Position numbers and translations under genes: made by a program
Shown: positions 7,043 through 15,233 of the stretch, piece by piece
Numbering within the stretch: position 1 is the first letter of the stretch
How the letters are laid out: every line of letters starts with the position of its first letter
The notes under the pieces: generated by a model
What the model saw: only the letters and a program-made list of their open reading frames with translations
Databases searched by the model: none
What the model was told of the DNA's origin: nothing
From: Frankiales bacterium
GTDB taxonomy: Bacteria; Actinomycetota; Actinomycetes; Mycobacteriales; SCTD01
DNA: 15,461 nucleotides
Assembly (NCBI GenBank): GCA_025464695.1
Contig: JAODNQ010000098.1
Span: forward strand, 1 to 15,461
Direction of reading: 5' to 3'

Positions 7043-8466
7043 CCGCGCTCCTGGGCACGGGCACGGGCGCCGAGGTGCTCGTCGAGCAGCTGTCCCGCGG
7101 CCTGCCCGCCGACCGGCTCGTGGTCGACGCCGACGTCCTGCGCAGCCTGTCGCACGACGAGGCCGAGTGGGCGCCCGTCGGCGCGGCCGCGGTGGCGCTG
7201 CGCGCCCGCAGCGAGGCCGAGGTGCAGCACGCCGTCCGCGTGTGCGCCGAGCTCGGCGTCCCCGTCGTGACCCGCGGGGCGGGCACCGGTCTGTCCGGCG
7301 GGGCGAACGCCGTCGACGGCTGCCTGGTCCTGGACCTGTCCCGCATGAGCAGCGTGCTCGAGGTCGACGCCGAGGACCTCGTCGCCGTCGTCCAGCCCGG
7401 CGTCGTCAACGACGACCTCAAGGCGTGCGTCGCCGAGCACGGCCTCTGGTACCCGCCGGACCCGGCGAGCGCGCCCTGGTCGACGATCGGCGGGAACGTC
7501 GCCACCAACGCGGGCGGCCTGTGCTGCCTGAAGTACGGCGTCACCCGCGACTACGTGCTCGGCCTGCGCGCCGTCGTCGGCGGACCGGCCGGCTACGGCA
7601 GCGCCGTCGCCCTCGGCCGCCGCACCAACAAGGGCGTCGCGGGCTACGACCTGGCCGGGCTGATGGTCGGCAGCGAGGGCACGCTCGGGGTCGTCACCGA
7701 GGTGACGCTGCGGCTGCGCCCCGCCCTCACGGGGACGCCCCGCACCGTCGTCGGCGCGTTCGACAGCCTCGTCGACGCCGGCCAGGCGGTCGCCCTCGTC
7801 ACCCGCCGCGGGCTGGTGCCGAGCGCCCTCGAGCTGCTCGACCGGGAGTGCCTGCAGGCCGTCGAGGACTGGAAGCACCTGGGCCTGGAGGCCGACGCCG
7901 CGGCCCTGCTGCTCGCGCGGGTCGACACCCCGGGCCAGGCCGGCGACGACGAGGCGCAGGCCCTCGTCGACTCGTACACCGCAGCGGGTGCGCTCTGGGC
8001 GGAGCAGTCCACCGACGACGCCGAGGCCGAGGCGCTGTTCTCGGCGCGACGGCTCGCCTACCCGGCCCTGGAGCGGCTCTCCCCGGTGCTCACCGAGGAC
8101 GTCTGCGTCCCGCGCTCCAAGGTGCCCGCCATGCTCGCCGAGATCGTCGCCATCGGGCAGCGGCACGGTGTCCGGATCGCCACCATCGCCCACGCCGGTG
8201 ACGGCAACCTCCACCCGCTGCTGCTCACGCCGGCCGGGGACGACGGCGCCCGCGCGGCTGCCCAGCTCGCCTTCGAGGAGCTGCTCGACGCCGCCCTGCT
8301 GCTCGGCGGGACGGTCACGGGGGAGCACGGCGTCGGGCTGCTGAAGATGGGCGGCCTGGCCCGCGAGCTCGACCCGGGCTCGCTGCTGATGCAGCACGCG
8401 GTGAAGGACGCCCTCGACCCGCTGGGCCTGTTCAACCCGGGCAAGGTCCTGCCGGTCCGTCGCTAG
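7039..8466 (+). CDS. FAD-linked oxidase, GlcD / D-lactate dehydrogenase type
   Basis: A flavoprotein of 475 residues in the vanillyl-alcohol-oxidase (PCMH-type) superfamily, closest in layout to glycolate oxidase GlcD and D-2-hydroxyacid dehydrogenases. It would oxidise a 2-hydroxy acid to a 2-oxo acid. The FAD-binding domain contains VTRGAGTGLSGGA (77-89), the GGNVATNAGG loop (151-160), KGVAGYDLAGL and VGSEGTLGVVTEV. The C-terminal FAD-oxidase domain carries the metal/substrate-type motif HAGDGNLHP (385-393) and GEHGVG (428-433), ending with FNPGKVLP. It is a full-length single polypeptide. No GlcE, GlcF or iron-sulfur partner is present, so the electron acceptor is unknown. The start is GTG 7039, overlapping the hydrolase stop. 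The glycosidase starts 8 nt after its stop. Confidence 0.92.
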   Translation: MTALLGTGTGAEVLVEQLSRGLPADRLVVDADVLRSLSHDEAEWAPVGAAAVALRARSEAEVQHAVRVCAELGVPVVTRGAGTGLSGGANAVDGCLVLDLSRMSSVLEVDAEDLVAVVQPGVVNDDLKACVAEHGLWYPPDPASAPWSTIGGNVATNAGGLCCLKYGVTRDYVLGLRAVVGGPAGYGSAVALGRRTNKGVAGYDLAGLMVGSEGTLGVVTEVTLRLRPALTGTPRTVVGAFDSLVDAGQAVALVTRRGLVPSALELLDRECLQAVEDWKHLGLEADAAALLLARVDTPGQAGDDEAQALVDSYTAAGALWAEQSTDDAEAEALFSARRLAYPALERLSPVLTEDVCVPRSKVPAMLAEIVAIGQRHGVRIATIAHAGDGNLHPLLLTPAGDDGARAAAQLAFEELLDAALLLGGTVTGEHGVGLLKMGGLARELDPGSLLMQHAVKDALDPLGLFNPGKVLPVRR

Positions 8467-8474
8467 CGGGTCCG

Positions 8475-10901
8475 GTGCCTCGCGTCCCGCTGACCACCGC
8501 CCGGCTCGTCGACGCCGACCCCGGCGAGGACCTCAGCACCGCGGACGCGTCGTCCTGGCTCGAGGTGCCGGTGCCCTACGACGTCCACCGCGCCCTCGTC
8601 GACGCCGGCCGCCTGGCCGACCCTGACCACGGGGACGGCGACGCCGCGGCCGGCTGGGTCGGGGAGCGGACCTGGTGGTGGCAGCTGCAGCTGCCCGCGC
8701 TGGGGGAGGTCGGCCCGGAGGAGCGGGTGCTCCTCGAGCTGCAGGGCCTCGACACCCTTGCGACCGTGTTCCTCGACGGCGTCGAGGTGGCCACCAGCCG
8801 CGACATGCACCTGCCCCTGGTCCTGGACGTCACGGCCACGGCGGGGCGGTGGGCCGGCAGCGTCCTCGCGGTCCGCTTCGACCCGCTCGGGCCGGAGCCC
8901 GACCTGCGCACCCTGCGCAAGGCGGCGTACGGGCTCGGCTGGGACTTCGCGCCGCACCGGCCGAGCGTCGGCGTCTGGCGGCCCGTGGTCCTGGTGCGCT
9001 CCCGCACGGCCGCCCTCGACGACGTCCGCTTCCGCACCCTCGCCCTGGCGGACGGCCGCGCGGACGTCGAGGTCGGCGTCGACGTCGTCCGGCTGGCGGA
9101 GGCGCCGCTGCTGCTCGACGTCGTCCTGCACGGGCCCGACGCGCGCGTCGTCGCCGCGCAGACGCTGCCCGTCGACGGCCCCGTCACAGTGCCGCTCGTG
9201 CTGCAGGACCCGGCGCTGTGGTGGACCCACGACGAGGGCGAGCCCGCCCTGCACCGCCTCGTGGTGACGCTGCGGACCGGCGACGACGTCCTGCAGGTGG
9301 AGGAGCGGTCGGTGGGGGTGCGGACGGTCGAGCTCGACCGCTCCGGCGGCGCGTTCTCGTTCGTCCTCAACGGTCGGCTGCTGTGGGTGCAGGGCGCGAA
9401 CTGGGTGCCGGCCTCGACCTCGCCCGGTGCGGTCGAGCCCGGCCGGACCGAGCGGCTGGTGCAGGCGGCCCGCGACGCGCACCTGAGCATGCTCCGCGTC
9501 TGGGGCGGCGGCGTCGTCGAGGACGACCGGTTCTACGACGCCTGCGACCGGCTGGGCATCCTGGTGTGGCAGGACTTCCTGTTCGCGGGCGCGCAGTACA
9601 CCGACGAGGACCCCGGCTTCGTCGCCCTGGTGGAGGCCGAGGCCCGGGCGCAGGTCCGGCGGCTGCGCAGCCGCGCGTGCCTGGCGCTGTGGTGCGGCAA
9701 CAACGAGGTCGCGCTGCTGGCGGAGGTGTTCGGCTGGCAGCCGGAGGACCCGGCCGGCCGGCTGTTCGGCGAGGTGCTGGCCCGCGTCGTCGACGAGGAG
9801 GACGGCCGCACGGCGTACGTCCCGACCAGCCCGGTGCGCGACAACGGCGAGCGCGGCGGCGACAAGCACGCCTGGCAGGTGTGGCACGGACTGGACCTGC
9901 GCGACGACCGCAGCACGGTCGCCTGGGTCCTGGACGGCCCGCGCCTGGGGCCGGGCTCGCCGGAGGCCGAGGACTTCGCGCGGCTCGCCTCGACTGACCG
10001 CTACCTCGACGACGACGCGCGGTTCGTCAGCGAGCACGGCCTGTGCGCGACCCCGACGTGGGAGACGCTGGTGCGCTGGACCGACCCGGAGCAGCTGCAC
10101 CTCGGGGCCGAGCAGGTGGCCCGCCGGGCCCGCCCCGGGCGGCTCGGCCCGGTCGACAAGCACGACGTGCTGCTGCACTCTCACGCCGGCCCGACGCCGA
10201 CCCTGCGCCACTGGGTCGAGGAGAGCCAGGCGATGCAGGCCGAGGGCCTGGCCGTCGGGATCGAGCACTACCGGCGCTCCTGGCCGCACTGCAGCGGGCA
10301 GCTGGTGTGGCAGCTGGACGACTGCTGGCCCGCCACCAGCTGGGCGCTGGTCGACCACGACCTCCGCCCCAAGGCCGGCTGGTACGCCGTCCGGCGCGCC
10401 TGCGCCCCGGTGCTGACCTCCTTCCGGCGGCGCGACGACGGGCGCTGGGAGCTGTGGGTCAGCACCCGCGCCCCTGTGCGCGACGTGCTGCAGGCGCGCT
10501 GCCGCGGCTTCGACGGCGCCCTGCTGTGGTCGGTCGACGTCGAGGTCGACGTCGGGCGGGGGAGCCGCTGCGTCGCGGTGCTGCCCGCCACGGGCGACCC
10601 CGCCCGGTGCCACCTGGCGGTCGACGGCGCGCACGGCGCGTCCCTGCGCCTGCTGGCCCGGCCGCGCGACCTCGTCCGCGAGGTGGTCCCGCCGGTCTGG
10701 TCCACCCGACGGGTGGACGACGCCGTCGAGGTGACCGTCTCGGCCCCCGCGTACGCACGGGCGGTGCACGTGGACCACCCGGGGAGCCCGCTGTGGTTCG
10801 ACGACGCCTGGTTCGACGTCGAGGCCGGGACGACCCGCGTGCTGCGCGCACCCGCCGCGCCGGGGCTGGACCTCGACGCCCTCGCGCTGCGCAGCCGATG
10901 A
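8475..10901 (+). CDS. Glycoside hydrolase family 2, beta-mannosidase-like
   Basis: A retaining exo-glycosidase of 808 residues with the GH2 layout: an N-terminal jelly-roll sugar-binding domain (about 1-170, with WVGERTWWW), an Ig-like domain (about 180-285) and a TIM barrel (about 290-640). Beta-sandwich domains follow at the C-terminus. The barrel shows NGRLLWVQGANWVPAS and the RVWGGGVVEDDRFYDACD motif typical of beta-mannosidases. The acid/base is Glu411 in WCGNNE and the nucleophile Glu520 lies in FVSEHG. Family members usually have Phe or Tyr after the nucleophile, where this one has His521. No signal peptide is present, so it acts in the cytoplasm on imported mannosides or similar glycosides. 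GTG 8475 fits the expected N-terminus, although no good Shine-Dalgarno sequence is visible. It closes the five-gene run; the regulator begins 7 nt after its stop. A related GH2 specificity cannot be excluded. Confidence 0.9.
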   Translation: MPRVPLTTARLVDADPGEDLSTADASSWLEVPVPYDVHRALVDAGRLADPDHGDGDAAAGWVGERTWWWQLQLPALGEVGPEERVLLELQGLDTLATVFLDGVEVATSRDMHLPLVLDVTATAGRWAGSVLAVRFDPLGPEPDLRTLRKAAYGLGWDFAPHRPSVGVWRPVVLVRSRTAALDDVRFRTLALADGRADVEVGVDVVRLAEAPLLLDVVLHGPDARVVAAQTLPVDGPVTVPLVLQDPALWWTHDEGEPALHRLVVTLRTGDDVLQVEERSVGVRTVELDRSGGAFSFVLNGRLLWVQGANWVPASTSPGAVEPGRTERLVQAARDAHLSMLRVWGGGVVEDDRFYDACDRLGILVWQDFLFAGAQYTDEDPGFVALVEAEARAQVRRLRSRACLALWCGNNEVALLAEVFGWQPEDPAGRLFGEVLARVVDEEDGRTAYVPTSPVRDNGERGGDKHAWQVWHGLDLRDDRSTVAWVLDGPRLGPGSPEAEDFARLASTDRYLDDDARFVSEHGLCATPTWETLVRWTDPEQLHLGAEQVARRARPGRLGPVDKHDVLLHSHAGPTPTLRHWVEESQAMQAEGLAVGIEHYRRSWPHCSGQLVWQLDDCWPATSWALVDHDLRPKAGWYAVRRACAPVLTSFRRRDDGRWELWVSTRAPVRDVLQARCRGFDGALLWSVDVEVDVGRGSRCVAVLPATGDPARCHLAVDGAHGASLRLLARPRDLVREVVPPVWSTRRVDDAVEVTVSAPAYARAVHVDHPGSPLWFDDAWFDVEAGTTRVLRAPAAPGLDLDALALRSR

Positions 10902-10902
10902 T
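10897..10902 (+). promoter_or_regulatory. Possible -10 element for the GAF/PucR regulator
   Basis: GATGAT lies exactly 6 nt before GTG 10909 and overlaps the glycosidase stop codon. The spacing matches the leaderless elements at 3910 and 6179, but the first base is not T and no -35 stands out. No Shine-Dalgarno sequence precedes the GTG. Confidence 0.28.
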
Positions 10903-10908
10903 GGCGGC

Positions 10909-12747
10909 GTGAGCGACCCGACCTCCTGGCTGCAGCTGCTGCTGCGCGACGCCTCCGCCGACGAGCTCGAGGCCTACCGCCAGGCCCTGCGCGACCTCGG
11001 GAGCGACCCCGAGGAGACCGACCGCGAGGCCCGCCGCGCCCTGCAGCTGCACGCCCAGCTGCGGGAGCGGTCCCAGCGGGCGACCGAGCTCTCCGCGCTG
11101 TCGCAGATGGCCGCGCGCCTGTCGGTCGTCCGCGACCTGCCCGCGCTGCTCACCGACGTCGCCGTCCTGGCGCGGCAGCTGCTCCGCACCGACGTCGCCT
11201 ACCTCGCCCTGGCCGAGCGCGACGACCTGCGCATCCGCTACTTCGACGGCGTGCTCGGGGCCGGAGCCAGGGAGATCCGGCTGTCGCCGACAGCCGGGCT
11301 CGCCGGGCGGGTGGTCGCGTCCGGGCAGCCCGCGATGACGAGCGACTACCTCGCCGACGCCAGCATCGAGCACCTGCCGCAGGCCGACACGTTCGCCGGC
11401 GAGGAGGGGCTGCAGAGCATCCTCGGCGTCCCGCTGCAGGCCCACGGAACCGTGCTCGGGGTGCTGTTCGCGGCCGAGCGCAGCCGGCGGCCGTTCAGCC
11501 CGAGCGAGGTCAGCCTGCTGGCCGGCCTCGCCGGGCACGCCGCCGTCGCGATCGAGAACGCCGGGCTGTTCGAGGCCGAGCGGGCCGCCGCCGACGGCCT
11601 GCGGCTGGCCAACACGCGGCTCCAGGAGAGCGCCAGCGCCGTCGACCGCGCCATCGTCCTGCACGAGCGGCTCACCGACGCCGTCGTGCGCGGGGGCGGC
11701 CCGGCCGAGGTGGTGTCGGCGCTGTCGGACGTGCTCCGGGTGCCGGTGCAGCTGGTCGACGCCGCCGACCGCCCGCTCGCCGGGCCCGATCTCGGCGCGC
11801 CCTCGCCCGCCGGGCGGTTCGCCGCGGGGGACCGCCGCACGGTCGTGGTGCCGGGGGAGGGCGACGCCCTGCTGGTCCTGTGCCCCGTGGTCGCTGCGGA
11901 GGACTACCTGGGCAGCATCGTCGTGCGGGGGAGCGTCTCCAGCAGCGCTGCCGCCGACGACGCCGAGGTGCGCCTGCTCGAGCGCGGGGCGCTGGGCATC
12001 GCCCTGTCCCTCGTCCAGCAGCGCGCCGTCGCCGAGGCGGCCACCCGCAGCCGCGGCGAGCTGCTGACGGCCCTCGTCGAGGGCGGCGAGCCCGACGTCC
12101 TGGAGCGCCGCGCCACCGCGGCCCGGCTCGACCTGTCGCGCGACCACGTCCTCGCGCTCGTCGAGGCCGACAGCGGCGCCGGGCGTTCGGCCTGCGCGGA
12201 GGTAGCCCGCCGCGCCGAGGGCCTCGTCGTCGACCGGGCCGGCCGGACCCTGCTGCTGGTGCCCGCCGGCACCGACCTCGGACCGCTCGCCGTCCACGGC
12301 ACCGCCGGCGTGAGCCCGCCGGTCCACGGTGCCGCCGCGCTGCCCGAGGCCTACGCCGCGGCGCGGCGCTGCCTGCAGGCCGCCCTCGCGCTCGGCCGCA
12401 CCCACCTGGTCGCGACCCCCGAGGCGCTCGGCGTCTACCGGTTCCTGCTCGGCACCGGGCGACCGCAGGAGGCCCAGGAGTTCGTGCAGCGCACCGTCGG
12501 ACCGCTGCTCGAGCACGACGCCACCAAGGGCACCGACCTCGGCCGCACCGTCGAGGAGTACCTCGCCAGCGGGCGGCAGCACACCGCCACCGCCGAGACG
12601 CTGCACATCCACCCGAACACGCTCTACCAGCGGCTCGCCCGGGTGGGCGCCGTCCTCGGGGAGGGCTGGCGCGAGCCCGAGGCCGCCCTGGACCTGCACG
12701 TCGCCCTGCGCCTCCACCGCCTGGCGGCCCAGCTCGACGACGCCTAG
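10909..12747 (+). CDS. GAF-domain transcriptional regulator with PucR/CdaR-type C-terminal HTH
   Basis: A cytoplasmic DNA-binding regulator of 612 residues. The N-terminal 70 residues are charged and helical. A GAF sensor domain spans about 76-218, with ILGVPLQAHGTVLGVLFAAE and the terminal AVAIENAGLF helix. A helical linker and a poorly conserved central region precede the PucR-type helix-turn-helix at about 544-605. Its signature is the TAETLHIHPNTLYQRLARV stretch. Family members respond to small molecules and often activate adjacent catabolic genes (purine, sugar acid or polyol pathways). Its position right after the hydrolase-dehydrogenase-glycosidase run suggests it controls that cluster (inference). 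It converges on the minus-strand esterase with only 18 nt between stop codons, and no clear terminator hairpin fits there. Confidence 0.9.
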   Translation: MSDPTSWLQLLLRDASADELEAYRQALRDLGSDPEETDREARRALQLHAQLRERSQRATELSALSQMAARLSVVRDLPALLTDVAVLARQLLRTDVAYLALAERDDLRIRYFDGVLGAGAREIRLSPTAGLAGRVVASGQPAMTSDYLADASIEHLPQADTFAGEEGLQSILGVPLQAHGTVLGVLFAAERSRRPFSPSEVSLLAGLAGHAAVAIENAGLFEAERAAADGLRLANTRLQESASAVDRAIVLHERLTDAVVRGGGPAEVVSALSDVLRVPVQLVDAADRPLAGPDLGAPSPAGRFAAGDRRTVVVPGEGDALLVLCPVVAAEDYLGSIVVRGSVSSSAAADDAEVRLLERGALGIALSLVQQRAVAEAATRSRGELLTALVEGGEPDVLERRATAARLDLSRDHVLALVEADSGAGRSACAEVARRAEGLVVDRAGRTLLLVPAGTDLGPLAVHGTAGVSPPVHGAAALPEAYAAARRCLQAALALGRTHLVATPEALGVYRFLLGTGRPQEAQEFVQRTVGPLLEHDATKGTDLGRTVEEYLASGRQHTATAETLHIHPNTLYQRLARVGAVLGEGWREPEAALDLHVALRLHRLAAQLDDA

Positions 12748-12765
12748 CCACGGGCCGGCGCGACG

Positions 12766-13674
12766 TCAGAGGCGTTGCAGGTGCCCGCGGAGGAAGGCGC
12801 CGACCCGGTCGGTGGAGGAGTGCGCCTCGGGGGTGCTCGCGAGGAACGGCCACACGTGCGGCATCCCGGCCTGCTCGTGCAGCGTGACGTCCACCCCCGC
12901 GTCGCGGGCCCGGGCGGCGAGCCGCCGGCTGTCGGGCAGGAGCAGCTCAGCGGTGCCGACCTCGAGGTGCAGCGGCGGAAGGCCCTGCAGGTCCATGCCC
13001 ACGGGGGACAGCTCCGGGTGCGTGAGCTCGGTGGTGCCGGCGTACTGGCGGGCCGACCGGCCGGTGCGCTCGAGGTCGAGCATGACGTCGTCGACGGCCA
13101 GCGCGTGCACCTCCGGGTCGCTGAGCGTGAGGTCGGTCCACGGCGACAGCAGGGCGACCGCGACCGGCTGCGGGGCGGCCGCCGCCCGCAGGCGCTGCAG
13201 CAGCGCGAGCGCGAGGCCGCCGCCCGCCGAGTCGCCCGCCAGGACGGTCGGCCCCGACAGGGACCGGTGCACCGCGACGACGTCCTCGACGGCGGCTGGG
13301 TACGGGTGCTCGGGGGCCAGCCGGTAGTCCGGCACGACCGCCACGCAGCCGGCGGCACGGGCCAGCCGGGCCGCGAGCTCGCGGTGCGTGCGGGGTGACC
13401 ACGCGACGTAGGCGCCGCCGTGCAGGTAGAGCAGCGTGTGTGCCGGGTCGGCCCCGGGCGGGACCAGCCGCTCGACGGCGACCCCGCCGAGCTCGTCCTG
13501 CTCGACGACGACGTCGTCCGGCACGGGGAAGGCGGCCGCCAGCGCCTCCGCCCCTGCCCGCGTCGCCGCCAGGGCGACGACGGGGTCGGGGTCGACCGGG
13601 GCGCCGCGGCGGGAGCGCAGGAGCGCGAGCGCCGCCTGCATCTGCGGGCTGACGGCGTCGCCGCCGGCCGTCAC
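12766..13674 (-). CDS. Hormone-sensitive-lipase-type esterase (alpha/beta hydrolase 3 family)
   Basis: A carboxylesterase of 302 residues in the HSL family (bacterial family IV). The oxyanion motif is HGGAY (85-89), DYRLAPEHPYPAA follows, and the nucleophile Ser149 lies in GDSAGGG. Glu243 (VGTAELLL) occupies the acid position in place of the commoner Asp, and His273 is in MPHVWP. No signal peptide is visible, so it should be cytoplasmic, acting on short- to medium-chain esters. The start is GTG 13674, overlapping the stop of the upstream hydrolase by 4 nt. It is the last gene of a TetR-hydrolase-esterase operon and ends 18 nt from the convergent GAF regulator. The family assignment is secure; the natural substrate is unknown. 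Confidence 0.92.
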   Translation of the reverse strand: MTAGGDAVSPQMQAALALLRSRRGAPVDPDPVVALAATRAGAEALAAAFPVPDDVVVEQDELGGVAVERLVPPGADPAHTLLYLHGGAYVAWSPRTHRELAARLARAAGCVAVVPDYRLAPEHPYPAAVEDVVAVHRSLSGPTVLAGDSAGGGLALALLQRLRAAAAPQPVAVALLSPWTDLTLSDPEVHALAVDDVMLDLERTGRSARQYAGTTELTHPELSPVGMDLQGLPPLHLEVGTAELLLPDSRRLAARARDAGVDVTLHEQAGMPHVWPFLASTPEAHSSTDRVGAFLRGHLQRL

Positions 13675-14483
13675 GGGGCGGGCTGGAGCTCGGCGGCCCG
13701 GGCGTCGACGTCGGCCAGGAAGGCGAGCACCTCGGCGTTCGCGTCGTCCCCGCGCCCTACGAGGTAGTTGTGCCCGATGCCGGGGTAGCTGACGAACCGC
13801 GCCTGCGGCAGCGTGGCCGCGAGCTCCTCGCCCCAGACGTGCTTGACGACGGTGTCGGCGTCGCCGTGCAGCACCAGGGACGGCACCTCCAGCCCGGCGA
13901 CCTGCTCGCGGCTCACGCTGTACGCGCGCAGCGCGTCCTGCTGGGCCACGAGGGCCTGCCGCACCGGCGTCTCCTTCGCCAGGACGGCGCGGTCGACGGC
14001 GGCGCGGTCGGGCGGGCAGGCCGGACCGTAGGGGTCGGTCTTGCCCAGGATCCAGCTCATGACCGGCTTGGGGAGCCGGTAGAGGTGGCGCAGGGACCGG
14101 GGGGCGCGGGGCTTGTCGGCGGACATGATGCCGGTGCAGCCGAGCACCAGGCTGCGCACCCGGTCGGGCGCCTGCAGCGCGATCTGCTGCGCCACGACCC
14201 CGCCGAGCGAGGCGCCGTAGACGTGGGCGCTCTGCTCACCGGCGGCGTCGAGCACGGCGACGGCGTCGGAGGCCATGTCCTGGATGGAGGCGACGGGGGT
14301 CCAGCCGCTGCCACCGGTGCCGCGGTTGTCGAAGGAGATGACCCGGTGCGAGGCGGCCAGGGCCTCGACCGCGGGGTACCACAGGGCGCTGCTGTAGCTC
14401 GCGCCCATGCACAGCAGCAGCGGGGTGCCGGACCCGGACTCCTGCCAGGAGATGCGGACGCCGTCGGACAGGGTGGTGGGCAT
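13671..14483 (-). CDS. Alpha/beta hydrolase
   Basis: An alpha/beta-hydrolase fold protein of 270 residues with a complete triad: Ser92 in YGASLGG, Asp210 in HGDADTVV and His238 in PGIGHNYLV. Strand 4 reads SFDNRGTGGSG, typical of 3-oxoadipate enol-lactonase-like and haloperoxidase-like hydrolases. It is probably cytoplasmic. The ATG at 14483 is 14 nt after the tetR stop and is preceded by a GAGAGG Shine-Dalgarno-like sequence, so it is almost certainly co-transcribed with tetR. Its stop overlaps the start of the HSL-type esterase. Ring-ester or lactone cleavage is one possibility; sequence alone does not establish it. Confidence 0.9.
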   Translation of the reverse strand: MPTTLSDGVRISWQESGSGTPLLLCMGASYSSALWYPAVEALAASHRVISFDNRGTGGSGWTPVASIQDMASDAVAVLDAAGEQSAHVYGASLGGVVAQQIALQAPDRVRSLVLGCTGIMSADKPRAPRSLRHLYRLPKPVMSWILGKTDPYGPACPPDRAAVDRAVLAKETPVRQALVAQQDALRAYSVSREQVAGLEVPSLVLHGDADTVVKHVWGEELAATLPQARFVSYPGIGHNYLVGRGDDANAEVLAFLADVDARAAELQPAP

Positions 14484-14497
14484 GGCGACCTCTCGGG

Positions 14498-15133
14498 TCA
14501 GAGCGCGGTAGGGACAGGGCCGAGCAGCCGGACGGCGTACTCGGCGTAGGTGTCAGCGACCCGCTGGGCGCTGAAGGGGGCGTCGGGGGTCCACCACTCG
14601 GCGGCCCGGATGCCGAGCGCGCCCACGGCGTACACCGCGAGCAGGGGCTCCTCGGCCACGAAGGCTCCGAGGCGGACGCCGCGCTCGACGACATCGAGGA
14701 ACATCCGGATGCTCTCGTCGCGCACGACGAGCACCGACACGCGCTGTTCCTCGCTGAGCGCCCGTGCCTCGCGCGTCGTGACCCGGGCGAGCGCCGGGTA
14801 CTGCAGGTGCACGGCCACGTGGGCCCGGGTGAGGGCGCGGATCTGGTCGTTCGGCTCCCGACCGGCGTCGAGGAGGGCATCCTTCAGGCGGTCGCGCTGC
14901 TCCTCGTGACCGATGCAGGTCAGCTCGTACAGCAGGTGCTGCTTGGACGGCACGTGGCCGTACAGCGCACCCGGCTGCTGGCCGAGCGCGCTCATGAGGT
15001 CGCGGACGGAGACGGCGTCGTAGCCGCGCTCGCCGAACAGCTCGAGGGCCGCCTCGAACAGGCGCCGGCGCGGGCCGGCGAGGTCGGGGCGGAGAGGCAG
15101 GAGCGGGGCGGTGCGGACGGTTTCGAGCGGCAC
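14498..15133 (-). CDS. TetR-family transcriptional regulator
   Basis: A TetR/AcrR-type repressor of 211 residues. The N-terminal DNA-binding domain spans about 20-66 and shows RRRLFEAALELFGERGYDAV followed by the helix-turn-helix with VRDLMSALGQQPGALYGHVPSK. The C-terminal ligand domain contains AAEWWTPDAPFSAQRVADTYA, a pattern common in TetR proteins that sense CoA thioesters or lipid and aromatic intermediates (KstR2-like; inference). I chose GTG 15133 because AAGGAGG lies 5 nt upstream of it. A longer in-frame start at 15226 would run through the promoter and operator region. It is first in an operon with two hydrolases and divergent from a lipoprotein gene. A degenerate operator overlapping its ribosome binding site suggests autoregulation. 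Confidence 0.93.
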   Translation of the reverse strand: MPLETVRTAPLLPLRPDLAGPRRRLFEAALELFGERGYDAVSVRDLMSALGQQPGALYGHVPSKQHLLYELTCIGHEEQRDRLKDALLDAGREPNDQIRALTRAHVAVHLQYPALARVTTREARALSEEQRVSVLVVRDESIRMFLDVVERGVRLGAFVAEEPLLAVYAVGALGIRAAEWWTPDAPFSAQRVADTYAEYAVRLLGPVPTAL

Positions 15134-15138
15134 CGCGA

Positions 15139-15145
15139 CCTCCTT
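15139..15145 (-). promoter_or_regulatory. Ribosome binding site that fixes the tetR start
   Basis: AAGGAGG on the minus strand lies 5 nt before GTG 15133. It is a near-perfect Shine-Dalgarno sequence and decides between this start and longer in-frame alternatives. Confidence 0.85.
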
Positions 15146-15158
15146 GAACGAGCGTTTG
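15145..15158. promoter_or_regulatory. Degenerate TetR operator upstream of tetR
   Basis: TGAACGAGCGTTTG matches the perfect palindrome at 15234-15247 at 11 of 14 positions, keeping the core AACGANCGTT. It abuts the tetR ribosome binding site and lies just downstream of the predicted tetR transcription start, where binding would block tetR expression. Confidence 0.6.
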
Positions 15159-15176
15159 ATTCGATGGCGGCCGCAC

Positions 15177-15204
15177 AGTATCCAGACGCTTGACATCGTG
15201 GCAA
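15177..15204 (-). promoter_or_regulatory. Predicted promoter of the tetR operon
   Basis: On the minus strand, TTGCCA (15204-15199) and GATACT (15182-15177) are separated by 16 nt and resemble -35 and -10 boxes. Transcription would start near 15170. The promoter overlaps the divergent TTGACA box of the lipoprotein gene. Confidence 0.5.
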
Positions 15205-15219
15205 GCCCCCGTGCAAGGT
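15190..15219 (+). promoter_or_regulatory. Predicted promoter of the third lipoprotein gene
   Basis: TTGACA (15190-15195), a consensus -35, is followed after 18 nt by CAAGGT (15214-15219), a weak -10. Transcription would start near 15226, about 8 nt before the perfect palindrome and about 48 nt before the start codon. Confidence 0.5.
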
Positions 15220-15233
15220 GCGTCACAGCGCGT

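Noticed and set aside
10459..12717. 752-codon open frame on the minus strand
   Set aside because: It is antisense to the glycosidase end and the GAF-PucR regulator, whose domains are clear on the + strand; its composition is typical of a shadow frame.
12748..12765. Bidirectional terminator between the convergent genes
   Set aside because: Only 18 nt separate the stops, and the only symmetry is a short GCCGGC palindrome with no T-run; nothing supports a terminator there.
15134..15226. Longer tetR start at 15226
   Set aside because: It would place the predicted promoter and the degenerate operator inside the coding region. A strong AAGGAGG site precedes the GTG at 15133, and the extra residues do not resemble TetR proteins.
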